Below, piece after piece: positions 16,748-26,094 of a stretch of DNA of 64,000 bases; within the stretch, counting starts at the first letter, position 1, and each line of letters begins with the position of its first letter. This DNA comes from Mucilaginibacter sp. L3T2-6 (GTDB lineage: Bacteria > Bacteroidota > Bacteroidia > Sphingobacteriales > Sphingobacteriaceae). The notes beneath the pieces are model-generated. The model ran no database searches and was not told the origin of the DNA. It saw only the letters and a list, made by a program, of their open reading frames with translations. The position numbers were made by a program, and so were the translations under genes. The DNA lies in the NCBI RefSeq assembly GCF_030519355.1, contig NZ_JAUMKC010000025.1, forward strand, positions 1 through 64,000, read 5' to 3'.

Positions 16748-18967
16748 ATGTTAAAATTTAGAATTTACTTTACCTTTTCACTGCTAATCGTATCAATTTC
16801 GGCTTTTGCCGCTATCGACAGGGGCCGGGTTGACAGCCTGAAAACTTTGATCGCATCATTAGTAAATAAGCAAACTGTTGCGGACAGTATCAGCATCAAC
16901 AGGCTCAATCAACTGGCAACAAACTATTTCGAATCGAATCCGGACAGCACGCTGTTTTATGCACATAAAGCAATTGACCTTGCGCGCAAAACAAACTACA
17001 AAGCAGGAATTGCTAATGGGTTAGTTCAAACCGCGCACGCTAACTTTTTCAAAGGCAGATCTCAGCAAGCGGAAACTGAATTTGCCGAAGCCATAGCTAT
17101 TTATAAAGATATAAACGACCTAACCGGGCTTAGTAACGCTTACAAATTGCATGGCCGCATGGATAATCTATTGGCCAGGTATAAAAGCGCATTGTTTTAC
17201 CTGGGAATGGCAACGGATATTAATAAAAAGTTAAATAATGGACCCGAAATTGCTGATTGTTACAAAAACCTCGGGATAGTTTATTTTAGTGAGGGCCAAA
17301 ATTCAACCGCATTAGATTATTATTACAAGGCGCTTTATATAACCCTGAAAAGTAACGATAAAAACAGCTCCGCTGCGATTTATAACGACATCGGCGTGGT
17401 ATTGCAGGGGATGGAAGTTTATCCCAAAGCGCTCGAATATTACCGGAAAGCGCTTAACCTGCTGCAATCAACCAATAACCTGAACGGGGTGGGCACAATT
17501 AATGAAAACATAGGCGAAGTGCTTATTGCCCAGAAAGAATACGATAAGGCCATCGGTCATTTAACTAAGGCGATAAAAATTGCTAAAAAGCAGGACGACA
17601 AGGACGGGATGAGTTCTGTTTATACAGATTTCGGTTTGTGCTACTCGCATAAAAAGCAATTTACCCTCGCCAAAGCCTACCTTGATTCATCATTACAGAT
17701 AGCCAGCAAATACAAAATCGTATATAACCAGGCCTATGCTTTAATTGGGATGGCAACCATGTACAACATGCAGGGGGATTTCAAGAACGCCTACGTATAC
17801 GCCACACAGGGCCAGCAACTTGCGGGCACCTTGCGCAATCTTACCGTGCGCTCAAATGCGGCCCTGCAATTAAATAAAACCCTTGCAGGCTTAGGAAAGT
17901 ACAATGAAGCCTATCAAATGCTGAATCGCTATAATGAGTTAAAGGACAGCTTGAATAACAATGAGAGCATTCAAAAACTTACTTCTTATAATCTCGCGCT
18001 TGACTTTGCTTCCAAAGAAAAACAGCTTGCAGAACAGCACCGCGAAAAAGACGAATCCTTCAGGCAGCGTATTAAGCAGCAACGCCTCATCAACGCTATA
18101 TTCCTCAGCATTATAGCAGGCATGCTTACCGTTTCTATTGTTTATTACCGGCAAAAACGCAAGCAGCAAAAGATTAATGCCATGCTGGAAGACAAGAACC
18201 GTGAAGTATTGCAGCAAAAGGCCGACCTTGACGATCAGGCGCAAAAGCTTAACAACCTGAATGTTTTAAAAGACAGGCTGATATCCATACTCGCCCATGA
18301 CCTGCGCGCGCCGTTGAGCACGCTGCGCGGCCTGTTTGGCCTGCTGCAGGACGAAACCATATCGCACCAGCAGATGCTGGAGATGATCCCCAGTGTGCTA
18401 AAAAAATTAGAGTACACCTCCGACTTTCTCGACACCCTGCTGTTCTGGATAAACAGCCAGATGGATAATTTCGAAAATTCGGCCAAGAACTTTCATATTA
18501 AGGATATTGTAGCCTACGAGACCGAAAGCTATCATGAACAGGCCCGGCTGAAAGGTATCAACCTTATCGATAATGTTCCGAAAGAAGTGGTAGCTTCCGC
18601 CGACCCGAATTCTGTGCGCATTGTTATTCGTAACCTTATTACTAACGCCATAAAGTTCTCGCGTCAGGATGATACAATTGAAATCTCGGCTGCGCAGCAG
18701 GACGACCACAATTATGTTATCTCGGTAAAAGATACCGGAATGGGCATGAGCGATGAACAGCTTGGAAAATTATTTAAAAGCAAAGTAAACAGCAATACAG
18801 GCACCAATAATGAATCGGGCACGGGCATGGGCATGCTGTTTTGTAAAGACCTGGTTGAAAAATGCAGCGGTAAAATTTGGGTAACCAGCAAGCAGGGACA
18901 AGGCACCAAATTTTCGTTTACACTGCCGATGGGAGCTTTATCTGAGCAGCATTTAGCGGTGGCTTGA
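16748..18967 (+). CDS. TPR-repeat sensor histidine kinase
   Basis: A 739-residue hybrid of tetratricopeptide repeats and a kinase. The N-terminal signal/anchor (1-22, FTFSLLIVSISAFAA) is followed by about eight TPR units to near residue 400 (for example ADCYKNLGIVYFSEGQNSTALDYYYKAL). Then come a coiled coil, one membrane helix (IFLSIIAGMLTVSIVYY) and a linker coil. The HisKA domain has the H-box ILAHDLRAPLSTL; the HATPase domain has N-box LITNAIKFS, G1 DTGMGM and G2 GTGMGM. The TPR part is predicted to be periplasmic and to sense a protein or peptide. No response regulator is adjacent, so it is an orphan kinase. An in-frame TTG at 16733 is the alternative start. Confidence 0.9.
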   Translation: MLKFRIYFTFSLLIVSISAFAAIDRGRVDSLKTLIASLVNKQTVADSISINRLNQLATNYFESNPDSTLFYAHKAIDLARKTNYKAGIANGLVQTAHANFFKGRSQQAETEFAEAIAIYKDINDLTGLSNAYKLHGRMDNLLARYKSALFYLGMATDINKKLNNGPEIADCYKNLGIVYFSEGQNSTALDYYYKALYITLKSNDKNSSAAIYNDIGVVLQGMEVYPKALEYYRKALNLLQSTNNLNGVGTINENIGEVLIAQKEYDKAIGHLTKAIKIAKKQDDKDGMSSVYTDFGLCYSHKKQFTLAKAYLDSSLQIASKYKIVYNQAYALIGMATMYNMQGDFKNAYVYATQGQQLAGTLRNLTVRSNAALQLNKTLAGLGKYNEAYQMLNRYNELKDSLNNNESIQKLTSYNLALDFASKEKQLAEQHREKDESFRQRIKQQRLINAIFLSIIAGMLTVSIVYYRQKRKQQKINAMLEDKNREVLQQKADLDDQAQKLNNLNVLKDRLISILAHDLRAPLSTLRGLFGLLQDETISHQQMLEMIPSVLKKLEYTSDFLDTLLFWINSQMDNFENSAKNFHIKDIVAYETESYHEQARLKGINLIDNVPKEVVASADPNSVRIVIRNLITNAIKFSRQDDTIEISAAQQDDHNYVISVKDTGMGMSDEQLGKLFKSKVNSNTGTNNESGTGMGMLFCKDLVEKCSGKIWVTSKQGQGTKFSFTLPMGALSEQHLAVA

Positions 18968-19046
18968 TAGATTTTTAAGAGAATCAATTGTCATCACAAT
19001 TTGTGATAACATAGCAGGTAAGGTTTTGATATAAAACGATCAGAAA

Positions 19047-19754
19047 TTATAAATTCGTCAGCCCGATAAATATCTTTTCCAACGACTTACCCTTGTTCTT
19101 ACCCCTCAAACCTTCAAGTGAATCGTTAGCTACAATATGGCCTTTGTTGATGATGATCACCCGGCTGCACACAGCTTCTACTTCCTGCATAATGTGAGTA
19201 GATAGCACAACAGTTTTGGTTTTTCCTAAATCAAGGATCAACTGCCGTATGCCGATTAACTGGTTGGGATCAAGGCCCGAGGTTGGTTCGTCAAGTATCA
19301 GCACATCAGGGTTATGCAAGATAGCCTGCGCCAGCCCGACACGCTGCTTATAGCCTTTGGAAAGCTGGCCAACCTTTTTATGCTGCTCCGGACCCAGACC
19401 TGTTTGCTCTATAACTTCTGCGATTCTCTTTTGCGGCGATTTCATCTGATGGATGCCGGCAATAAAACCCAGCGACTCCTTTACGTACATGTCCGGATAG
19501 AGTGCATTGCTCTCTGGGAGATAACCTAGACGGCGCTTCACCTCTATAGGCTGTGATTGCACATCAAAGCCACATACCGACGCTTTTCCTGATGTTTGCG
19601 GTATAAAACCGGTGAGTATTTTCATGGTGGTTGATTTCCCCGCTCCGTTAGGACCTAAAAAACCCAATACGCCTGGTTCGGCACTAAAACTGATTTCATC
19701 AAGCGCCTTTTGCGCCCCGTAAACTTTGGTTAGCGATTCAACAACAATACTCAT
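19047..19754 (-). CDS. gldA: GldA, ATPase of the gliding-associated ABC transporter
   Basis: A 235-residue ABC ATPase: Walker A GPNGAGKST (34-42), Q-loop region, signature LSKGYKQRVGLAQ (about 134-146), Walker B VLILDEPTSGLD, and the H-loop STHIMQE. The sequence MSIVVESLTKVYGAQKALDEISF and the length fit GldA, which energises GldF and GldG. Those subunits are fused in the gene at 8700-11105 rather than adjacent. The start is ATG 19754; a minus-strand TACATTTG box (19759-19766) ends four bases upstream, implying a leaderless message. Confidence 0.88.
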   Translation of the reverse strand: MSIVVESLTKVYGAQKALDEISFSAEPGVLGFLGPNGAGKSTTMKILTGFIPQTSGKASVCGFDVQSQPIEVKRRLGYLPESNALYPDMYVKESLGFIAGIHQMKSPQKRIAEVIEQTGLGPEQHKKVGQLSKGYKQRVGLAQAILHNPDVLILDEPTSGLDPNQLIGIRQLILDLGKTKTVVLSTHIMQEVEAVCSRVIIINKGHIVANDSLEGLRGKNKGKSLEKIFIGLTNL

Positions 19755-19758
19755 ACCT

Positions 19759-19766
19759 CAAATGTA
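19759..19766 (-). promoter_or_regulatory. -7 box of gldA, leaderless
   Basis: On the minus strand TACATTTG matches TAnnTTTG and ends four bases before the gldA ATG. The remaining 300-base divergent gap up to trxA (19755-20055) holds only low-complexity words such as GAACTGAGATTTGAGTCTTG and the trxA promoter. Confidence 0.5.
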
Positions 19767-19995
19767 GCGGTTACATGTGAGAACTGAGATTTGAGTCTTG
19801 AGAAAATGTGCAGATAGGTAATAATTGTAAAAATATATGTTTAAAACGCATGGCAATGTTTAAAATTATCAGCCAAAAATTCAGCCTAAAGTCAAACAAT
19901 TGTAAGCGAAATATCTTACTATTGTCAACAACAGTTTAAACCACTCAATTAGTCAGTTTTGCAATAATTTTATTGTCATATTGTCATTGAACCAA

Positions 19996-20027
19996 TTGCG
20001 GCAAGCTATTTGAATACCATATATTTG
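19996..20027 (+). promoter_or_regulatory. Promoter of trxA
   Basis: -33 TTG at 19996-19998, a 21-base spacer, and a perfect -7 TATATTTG at 20020-20027; the leader to the ATG at 20056 is about 25 bases. Confidence 0.7.
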
Positions 20028-20055
20028 TAACACAAAAAATTTAAATTTAAAAATC

Positions 20056-20376
20056 ATGGCTTTAGAAATAACTGATGCAAACTTTGAAGACCTTGTCCTC
20101 AAATCAGACAAACCGGTATTAATTGATTTTTGGGCAGAATGGTGCGGACCATGTCGCATGGTTGGCCCGGTAGTTGAAGATATTGCGAAAGAATATGACG
20201 GCAAAGCTGTTGTTGGCAAAGTTAATGTTGACCACAATCCGGGTATCTCCGTTAAGTATGGTATCAGAAATATACCTGCCTTATTATTCTTCAAAAACGG
20301 CGAAATTGTTGACAAGCAAATCGGCGCCGTGCCAAAATCAGTCTTGACTGATAAATTGGCTAAGCAACTGGCGTAA
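20056..20376 (+). CDS. trxA: Thioredoxin
   Basis: A 106-residue single-domain thioredoxin with the active site WCGPCR (Cys30, Cys33), the buried acid in FWAEW, cis-proline in RNIPALLFF, and the C-terminal helix. It reduces protein disulfides in the cytoplasm. It has its own promoter and terminator, so it is monocistronic. A direct repeat of TGATTTCACAGATTA follows at 20384-20414, before the terminator. Confidence 0.97.
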   Translation: MALEITDANFEDLVLKSDKPVLIDFWAEWCGPCRMVGPVVEDIAKEYDGKAVVGKVNVDHNPGISVKYGIRNIPALLFFKNGEIVDKQIGAVPKSVLTDKLAKQLA

Positions 20377-20449
20377 ATTGTGATTTCACAGATTACGGAA
20401 TGATTTCACAGATTATCGGGCGGATAATCAAATTTATATATAAACTTGC

Positions 20450-20484
20450 ACCAATCAGTTAAAACTGGTTGGTGTTTCTTTTTT
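20450..20484 (+). terminator. Rho-independent terminator after trxA
   Basis: ACCAATCAGTT (20450-20460) pairs with AACTGGTTGGT (20463-20473) with one mismatch, followed by a T-rich run. Confidence 0.75.
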
Positions 20485-20625
20485 AAGAGCATTAATGGAA
20501 GATGATGTTAGAAAAATGTTGATCTGAGCGCTAGAAAGACATTATATTGACGGCCGCAATCATATTTAACAAATTGCGTTAAAATCATTAAATCATCCTC
20601 AATCGCTGGAATCAAAAATAAATCG

Positions 20626-21555
20626 GTGGAATCAAAAACAAAGCTTAGCGAAGACCAGCACATCAGGCAATTAGTCAATCTTGAACTTTTAGCCCGGCAG
20701 GTGGTTGAGGGTTTTATTACCGGTTTACACCAAAGCCCATTCCACGGTTTTTCGGTTGAGTTTGCAGAGCATCGCCTGTATAACAGCGGCGAATCGGTAA
20801 AAAATATTGACTGGAAGCTGCTTGCGCGTACAGATAAATTATTCGTAAAGCAATTTGAGGAAGAAACCAATCTTCGCTGCTATCTCTTGCTGGATACTTC
20901 GTCCTCAATGAACTTTCCGGATAAGGGAATAAACAAACTACAATTTTCCATTTATGCCGTTGCATCATTGATGTATCTGTTCAAAAAACAACGTGATGCA
21001 TTTGGTTTATGCCTGTTCAGTGATAAAGTTGACCTGATGACTCAAATCAAGTCGACCACATCACACCTCTTTTATCTTTATGCGGAACTGGAGAAGGCCT
21101 ATAGTGCCCCAAAGCAAAATACGTTAACTAACATTACAAATGTATTGCACCAGGTTGCAGGGCAAATTCACCAGCGCTCAATGGTTGTTATCTTCAGCGA
21201 TATGCTGGAGAATAGCCTGAATTCCGAAAAAATGCAGGCCCTGTTTGCAGCCATTCAGCATTTGAAATACAACAAGCACGAGGTGGTGATATTTAATGTG
21301 AATGACAGGAAAAAAGAACTCGAGTTTAATTTTGATAACCGCCCCCACCAGTTTATCGATATCGAGAGCGGCGAACAGGTGCGCGTTCACCCCGGCAAAA
21401 TAAGGGACGCTTATATTTCTTCATTAACACAATACCGCCACGAATTAGAGCTCAAATGCGCTCAATACCAGGTCGACATCGTGGACGCATTTATTGAAAA
21501 TGGTTATAATGAGGTGCTTAAATCCTACCTGATTAAGCGTAATAAAATGATATAA
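20626..21555 (+). CDS. DUF58 domain protein
   Basis: A 309-residue cytoplasmic protein of the DUF58 family, which has a von Willebrand A-like fold. The family core is clear: HGFSVEFAEHRLYNSGESVK, then IDWKLLARTDKLFVKQFEEE and a MIDAS-like LLLDTSSSMNF. In this phylum DUF58 genes usually stand in a MoxR ATPase-DUF58-VWA (Bat aerotolerance) cluster. Here no MoxR or Bat gene is adjacent, so this is a separated member. The start GTG 20626 is chosen because no in-frame ATG lies nearby. The neighbouring two-component genes are convergent and unrelated. Confidence 0.85.
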   Translation: MESKTKLSEDQHIRQLVNLELLARQVVEGFITGLHQSPFHGFSVEFAEHRLYNSGESVKNIDWKLLARTDKLFVKQFEEETNLRCYLLLDTSSSMNFPDKGINKLQFSIYAVASLMYLFKKQRDAFGLCLFSDKVDLMTQIKSTTSHLFYLYAELEKAYSAPKQNTLTNITNVLHQVAGQIHQRSMVVIFSDMLENSLNSEKMQALFAAIQHLKYNKHEVVIFNVNDRKKELEFNFDNRPHQFIDIESGEQVRVHPGKIRDAYISSLTQYRHELELKCAQYQVDIVDAFIENGYNEVLKSYLIKRNKMI

Positions 21556-21561
21556 AGCAAA

Positions 21562-21596
21562 AAAGCTGTCCTTTCTACAAAAGACAGCTTTATAGG
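21562..21596. terminator. Hairpin between the DUF58 gene and the convergent kinase gene
   Basis: A 9-bp stem AAAGCTGTC (21562-21570)/GACAGCTTT (21583-21591) lies just after the DUF58 stop. The T tail is weak on the plus strand, but A-runs on the left give a T tail for the minus strand, so it may serve both genes. Confidence 0.6.
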
Positions 21597-21665
21597 GGTA
21601 ACAAGGAACTAAAACTCTATACACTTCAAAATAACAGAGCTTTTATGAAGATTCTGTGAAGTTGA

Positions 21666-22979
21666 TCAATCAAAAACGAGTTTTACAGCGGTACCCTTAT
21701 CTTTCGCCGACGAGATCCGGATTTTGATATGGTGAAACGCCGTTATGCTTTTCACGATAGCCAGGCCGAGCCCGTAGCTGTCCTTTTCGTCACCCTCCAG
21801 CTTTTCAAAGCGGTTAAAGGCTCTTTCAATCTGTTGCTCGCTCATTCCAATCCCGCTATCTGCTATTTCAAGTATATATTCATTGTTATCAAGATAATCA
21901 GTTATAGTTATATTCCCCTCTTCATGATTGTATTTAATAGAGTTATTCACGATATTAAATAAAAGGGTATGCATCAGGCTATGATTACCCCTCATAGTCC
22001 GCGAATGCTTCATGTTATTATGGAAAGCAATTTGCTTATCTTCCAGCCTGTCTTCCAGTTCCTGGTAAACTTCGTCAACCACCTCGCCAATCTTTACCTC
22101 GTCGGTTTTATCAAACTGGTTATTTTCAACCTTCGAAATTAACAGCAGGCTATTAATAATCGACTTTAGCCTGTTAAGGGTTTTAAGAGAGGCGAAAATC
22201 TTATTCTCAGTATCCTCTGTCAGCTTTTCTTGCAACAGGATATTCTCCAGCCTGGAACTGATAATCGATATCGGCGTCAGTAATTCATGCGAGACATTTG
22301 CGATAAACTGTTTTTCGAGCGCAAAAATGTCTGCAATTTTCTTCATCAGTGTGCTTATACTATCATCAAGCAGCTTAAAGTCCTGGGTACTTGTTTCAAT
22401 TTTGGCATAGTCAAAATTCAGCGGGTCGTTTACCTTTATCAGTTTCCTGTCGATAATGCGGTAAAAGGGAGCCAGCAGGTATTTGGTAAAAATAAGGTCG
22501 ATAACAAGTGTAAGTAAAAGGGCCACTACCAGCATGAGCAATGAAAATTGCTTGATAGTTTGCTTTAACTGTATCACCGCGTCCATGGTATCCCCTATCT
22601 CAAGCAGATAGCTATGCCCATCAAAATTGAACCTGTAAGTAAGGATCAGGTAATTATCGGTTACGTTTTCTATCGTACGGCGCTGCGTACTAAAGCTTTG
22701 CGTTGGCTGTCTGTCCGGCTGATAAGGCGTGGGCTTCAGGAATATAAACTCTTCTTTCAGGATATTGTAATTGGTAAAGCTTTGCTGCTGCTTTAGTATC
22801 TGGCTAATCTCACCGGGCGACAAATTTTTAAGGAATGCTTCCTTTTTATTGTTAAGCCGTGAGGATATATGCGAATAGGTGATGTTCTCCAGCGAAAACA
22901 ATATAAGCAAGCCTGTAATAACAATAATCGCCAGTTTGGTTAGCGTATTGTATAATACCAGCTTAATTTGGAGTTTCAT
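21666..22979 (-). CDS. Sensor histidine kinase
   Basis: A 437-residue membrane kinase. A first helix (about 14-32) is followed by a periplasmic sensor of about 110 residues and a second helix (about 144-166). A HAMP-like linker precedes HisKA with His231 (FIANVSHELLTPISI). The HATPase domain has NNSIKYN, DSGIGM and YGLGLAIV. It is the partner of the response regulator upstream (23088-23765), which is transcribed first. The architecture resembles CusS/ArlS-type kinases, but the signal is unknown. Confidence 0.92.
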   Translation of the reverse strand: MKLQIKLVLYNTLTKLAIIVITGLLILFSLENITYSHISSRLNNKKEAFLKNLSPGEISQILKQQQSFTNYNILKEEFIFLKPTPYQPDRQPTQSFSTQRRTIENVTDNYLILTYRFNFDGHSYLLEIGDTMDAVIQLKQTIKQFSLLMLVVALLLTLVIDLIFTKYLLAPFYRIIDRKLIKVNDPLNFDYAKIETSTQDFKLLDDSISTLMKKIADIFALEKQFIANVSHELLTPISIISSRLENILLQEKLTEDTENKIFASLKTLNRLKSIINSLLLISKVENNQFDKTDEVKIGEVVDEVYQELEDRLEDKQIAFHNNMKHSRTMRGNHSLMHTLLFNIVNNSIKYNHEEGNITITDYLDNNEYILEIADSGIGMSEQQIERAFNRFEKLEGDEKDSYGLGLAIVKSITAFHHIKIRISSAKDKGTAVKLVFD

Positions 22980-23087
22980 CTTGCTGTTGTAAAGTTGTAA
23001 AGTTTAAAAGTTGGAATGTTGAGTTATTGATTGGTTAAGACGGAACATTACAACTCTGCCGCCTTTCAACCTTACAATAATCTTAAA

Positions 23088-23765
23088 TTATATATTCACC
23101 CTGTACCCTATACTCCTTACCGTTTCAAACCAATCGATCGTTTCAAACTGCGAAAGCTTTTTGCGGAGGTTTTTTACGTGTACATCAACAAAATTTGAGT
23201 CGGAATTTATTTCGAGCACATCGCCCCAAACATGTTCGGTTAGGTTAGTGCGCGATATTACCCGGTTTTTATTCAACACCAGGTAGTTAAAAATTTCGTA
23301 CTCCTTTTTTGTAAGGTTTATCCGCTCGCCGTTAAAATGCACCGTACGGTTTTGTATGTTAATTCTAAAATCTTTCACGGCTATATCATTGCTTTCCAGC
23401 TTATGCTTACGCCTTATAATGGCATGCATACGGGCGAGAAGCTCATTTAATGAGAAAGGTTTCGCCAGGTAGTCGTCAGCACCCTGTTCAAGGCCATGTA
23501 TCTTGTCGTCCACAGCGCCGCGTGCCGTCAGAATAATTACAGCATCGTCACGGTCTTTCAAACTTTTCAGCACATTCAGCAAATCAAAACCGTCACCATC
23601 AGGCAGGTTAAGGTCCAACAGGATGAAATCGTAATTATTTACAAAAATCTTTTCAGCGGCTGTCTTTTTTGTCCGGGCATGATCAATAGCAAAGCCTTCG
23701 TGGCTTAAAAACTCATTTATCTCATGTGCCAGGCCTTTTTCGTCCTCTACTATTAATACATTCAT
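23088..23765 (-). CDS. OmpR-family response regulator
   Basis: A 225-residue regulator with a receiver domain (phosphoacceptor Asp51 in LLDLNLPDG, Lys102 in LAKPF) and a C-terminal winged helix (LTKKEYEIFNYLVLNKNRVIS, ending TVRSIGYRVNI). The frame is open to 23858, but ATG 23765 puts the receiver opening MNVLIVEDEK at the N-terminus, and the extra 31 residues have no family match. It is followed by the kinase after 108 bases containing imperfect intergenic words (GTAAAGTTTAAAAGTTGGAA and a reverse-like copy). Confidence 0.93.
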   Translation of the reverse strand: MNVLIVEDEKGLAHEINEFLSHEGFAIDHARTKKTAAEKIFVNNYDFILLDLNLPDGDGFDLLNVLKSLKDRDDAVIILTARGAVDDKIHGLEQGADDYLAKPFSLNELLARMHAIIRRKHKLESNDIAVKDFRINIQNRTVHFNGERINLTKKEYEIFNYLVLNKNRVISRTNLTEHVWGDVLEINSDSNFVDVHVKNLRKKLSQFETIDWFETVRSIGYRVNI

Positions 23766-23940
23766 TGCCTGGCAAGATACTAAATTGCCAGTAAAGCTTG
23801 TAGTAGTTGCAAGCGCCGCTAATTTTCGGCCGACGGGCAGGTCAATTAGACGTGCCACAACTTCTATAAGTTAATAATCGTAAAATTGCCGCAATCAAAT
23901 TGGGCTTATAGCTGTTAATTAACTAAATCCCTGTTTTTAT

Positions 23941-25446
23941 ATGAGACTTTTTATCGAACGCAAGCCAATCAGAATAAACCCAGACCCAAAACGCGTTATA
24001 GCCAGATTTTTTTTTAACGGAAACGACAGAGCAAAAGAAGTCATCCAACGGGTGATGGAGATTGATGAGGATACGGTATTTGGTATTGTTTCGCCACTAT
24101 TACAGGAATACTCAAAACGGCACCGAAATATCACCCGCGCTTTAAACAGGCATTGCAGTAAACTAAAACCACTTTTTACTGAATTGGATATCGATTACGA
24201 CGCACTTACGGTATACCGCAAGCTGCTGATAGGTTCATACTTTACTCATGAATATTCAATCGAATCGGCGGCATTCTTTAACCCCTCAATAGTTGAAGAT
24301 CCAGATCAAACGGAACTGCTGGAAGGCGAACGGCGAGTTATCATCAGCTTCAGGGCGGTGGGCGAAGGGCACATTTCATCCATAACCTTCAGGCGGGCTT
24401 TAATAGACCAGGCCAATAATATAACCGTATCGCCCGCAGGCAGCTACATCGACGAAGCTGAAATAGTACGGAATGCTGTTTACAACAAAAAGTTATTTTT
24501 CGAAAAGGCTGCGATTACGCAAATCAACATTGATGTACTAAACGAACTGGAATCAAAACTCGACCATCACTTTGAATATGCTAACCTGCGCAGAATAATC
24601 ATCGATTCGCAAAAGCTGCAGGAAAGCGACATAACCAAATTGGAATATGACAAGGTGTTGTGGCTGGCCGATTCGTACTACGAAATTGTATTTTCACTTG
24701 ACACCGATATATCCGACCGGGTTATCTTCCCTATCTCTGAATATGAAAGGAAGGGCATTGAAGACGCCAGGTTCGTGCATTTTAAAAACGACGACGACAG
24801 CACGGTTTATTACGCCACTTATACCGCATACGATGGTTCACTTATAATGCCGAAGCTGCTGCAAACCAACGATTTTTATAATTTCAAGATAATGCCGCTG
24901 TACGGAGCAGGAGCCCAAAACAAAAACCTGGCGCTGTTTCCCCGTAAAATAAACGGCAAATACGCCATGATCTCCCGGATCGATGGTATCAATAACTACA
25001 TCATGTACTCGGATAAGATAAATATCTGGGAGAAACCCATCAAACTGCAGCACCCAAAGTTTAGCTGGGAATTTATACAGATCGGTAACTGCGGCTCGCC
25101 TATCGAGACAGACCAGGGGTGGATTGTAATAACCCACGGTGTAGGCCCTATGCGCCGGTACGTACTTGGCGCCAGTTTGCTTAAGCTCGACGACCCCGAA
25201 ATTGAGATCGGCCGGTTAAAGGAACCTCTTTTAATACCAACCAGCGACGAGCGCGAAGGCTATGTACCAAATGTCCTTTACTCATGCGGCGCATTGGTAC
25301 ATAACGGCAAGCTAATTATACCCTACGGTGTATCCGATTCGTCAACGGCTTTCGCCGAAGTTGATCTGAAAGAACTTATTTCTAAACTGATCGCCGATAA
25401 AAAGGAGACGGACAGGACAGAAAAAGCAAAAGAGAAAGTAGTGTAA
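23941..25446 (+). CDS. Glycoside hydrolase family 130 protein (mannoside phosphorylase-like)
   Basis: A 501-residue protein with a five-bladed propeller, related to beta-mannoside phosphorylases and hydrolases. The proton-donor motif GIEDAR lies at 272-277 with Asp275. The C-terminal half shows the family pattern GNCGSPIETDQGWIVITHG, GASLLKLDDPE and GYVPNVLYSCGAL. The enzyme is about 150 residues longer than the short GH130 members, with a helical insertion at roughly 175-265. There is no signal peptide, so it is cytoplasmic. It lies head-on to two GT4 glycosyltransferases, with a small gene between. This suggests an intracellular mannoside that is built and broken down by the same cluster; the substrate is not known from sequence. 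Confidence 0.88.
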   Translation: MRLFIERKPIRINPDPKRVIARFFFNGNDRAKEVIQRVMEIDEDTVFGIVSPLLQEYSKRHRNITRALNRHCSKLKPLFTELDIDYDALTVYRKLLIGSYFTHEYSIESAAFFNPSIVEDPDQTELLEGERRVIISFRAVGEGHISSITFRRALIDQANNITVSPAGSYIDEAEIVRNAVYNKKLFFEKAAITQINIDVLNELESKLDHHFEYANLRRIIIDSQKLQESDITKLEYDKVLWLADSYYEIVFSLDTDISDRVIFPISEYERKGIEDARFVHFKNDDDSTVYYATYTAYDGSLIMPKLLQTNDFYNFKIMPLYGAGAQNKNLALFPRKINGKYAMISRIDGINNYIMYSDKINIWEKPIKLQHPKFSWEFIQIGNCGSPIETDQGWIVITHGVGPMRRYVLGASLLKLDDPEIEIGRLKEPLLIPTSDEREGYVPNVLYSCGALVHNGKLIIPYGVSDSSTAFAEVDLKELISKLIADKKETDRTEKAKEKVV

Positions 25447-25638
25447 TTCATCATCGCAGTCCATTTTTGCATACACATTTTCGGGTTATCTGGCGCCTGC
25501 CAGGCAGGTATTATTTACAGAATTACATCCTGGCCGTTTTTACAGCACTTTATTGATCTGGCATATCTCTTGCTGGTATATAACAGTTACTTATTCATCT
25601 AATAACGTGACGTTTATGACCATAAAATCTACAAAACC

Positions 25639-26052
25639 ATGGACCACTACAGAGAGATAAAAAACACCCTGCACTGGCACAATGAGGGTAAATTTGAGGT
25701 AGAATTAGTTAATGGCATAATTACTAAACTCAATTTTTGCGAGCCAGGCAAAGGGCCTGAAGATACCGGCAAAAGCCTTACTTCAACAAATTATAAATTT
25801 CTGCAGGCTGTACATTCGTGCCTGGGCGAATTATTTGCATTCATAGACGAAGAAAACAAACGGCTGGGCTACAAATTTGCCCGTGAAACAGAAATTCAGC
25901 CTTATTGGAATGGCGCCCAGGAAGATGACCAACAACCCAGCGAAACAATTTTGCGGCCTTTGATTAATTACGGTCACCAGCCAGAGGTTAACGATACCGG
26001 CGAGCATCTTTCACCCGGGACTATAACCGGTGCAACCGTAAAAAGTGCTTAA
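25639..26052 (+). CDS. Hypothetical protein (137 aa) between GH130 and GT4 genes
   Basis: A soluble 137-residue protein of no recognised family. The first 90 residues look structured (LHWHNEGKFEVELVNGIITKL, then a helix FLQAVHSCLGELFAFIDEENKRLG). The last 40 are polar and Gly/Pro/Thr-rich, probably disordered. It has no signal or membrane segment. It lies 192 bases after the GH130 stop on the same strand and converges on the GT335 gene, 42 bases away. It may belong to the GH130 unit, but this is only inferred from position. Confidence 0.65.
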   Translation: MDHYREIKNTLHWHNEGKFEVELVNGIITKLNFCEPGKGPEDTGKSLTSTNYKFLQAVHSCLGELFAFIDEENKRLGYKFARETEIQPYWNGAQEDDQQPSETILRPLINYGHQPEVNDTGEHLSPGTITGATVKSA

Positions 26053-26094
26053 ACAATGTTTACCTCCCCGTGTTCGCGGGTCAAAACCGGGGAG

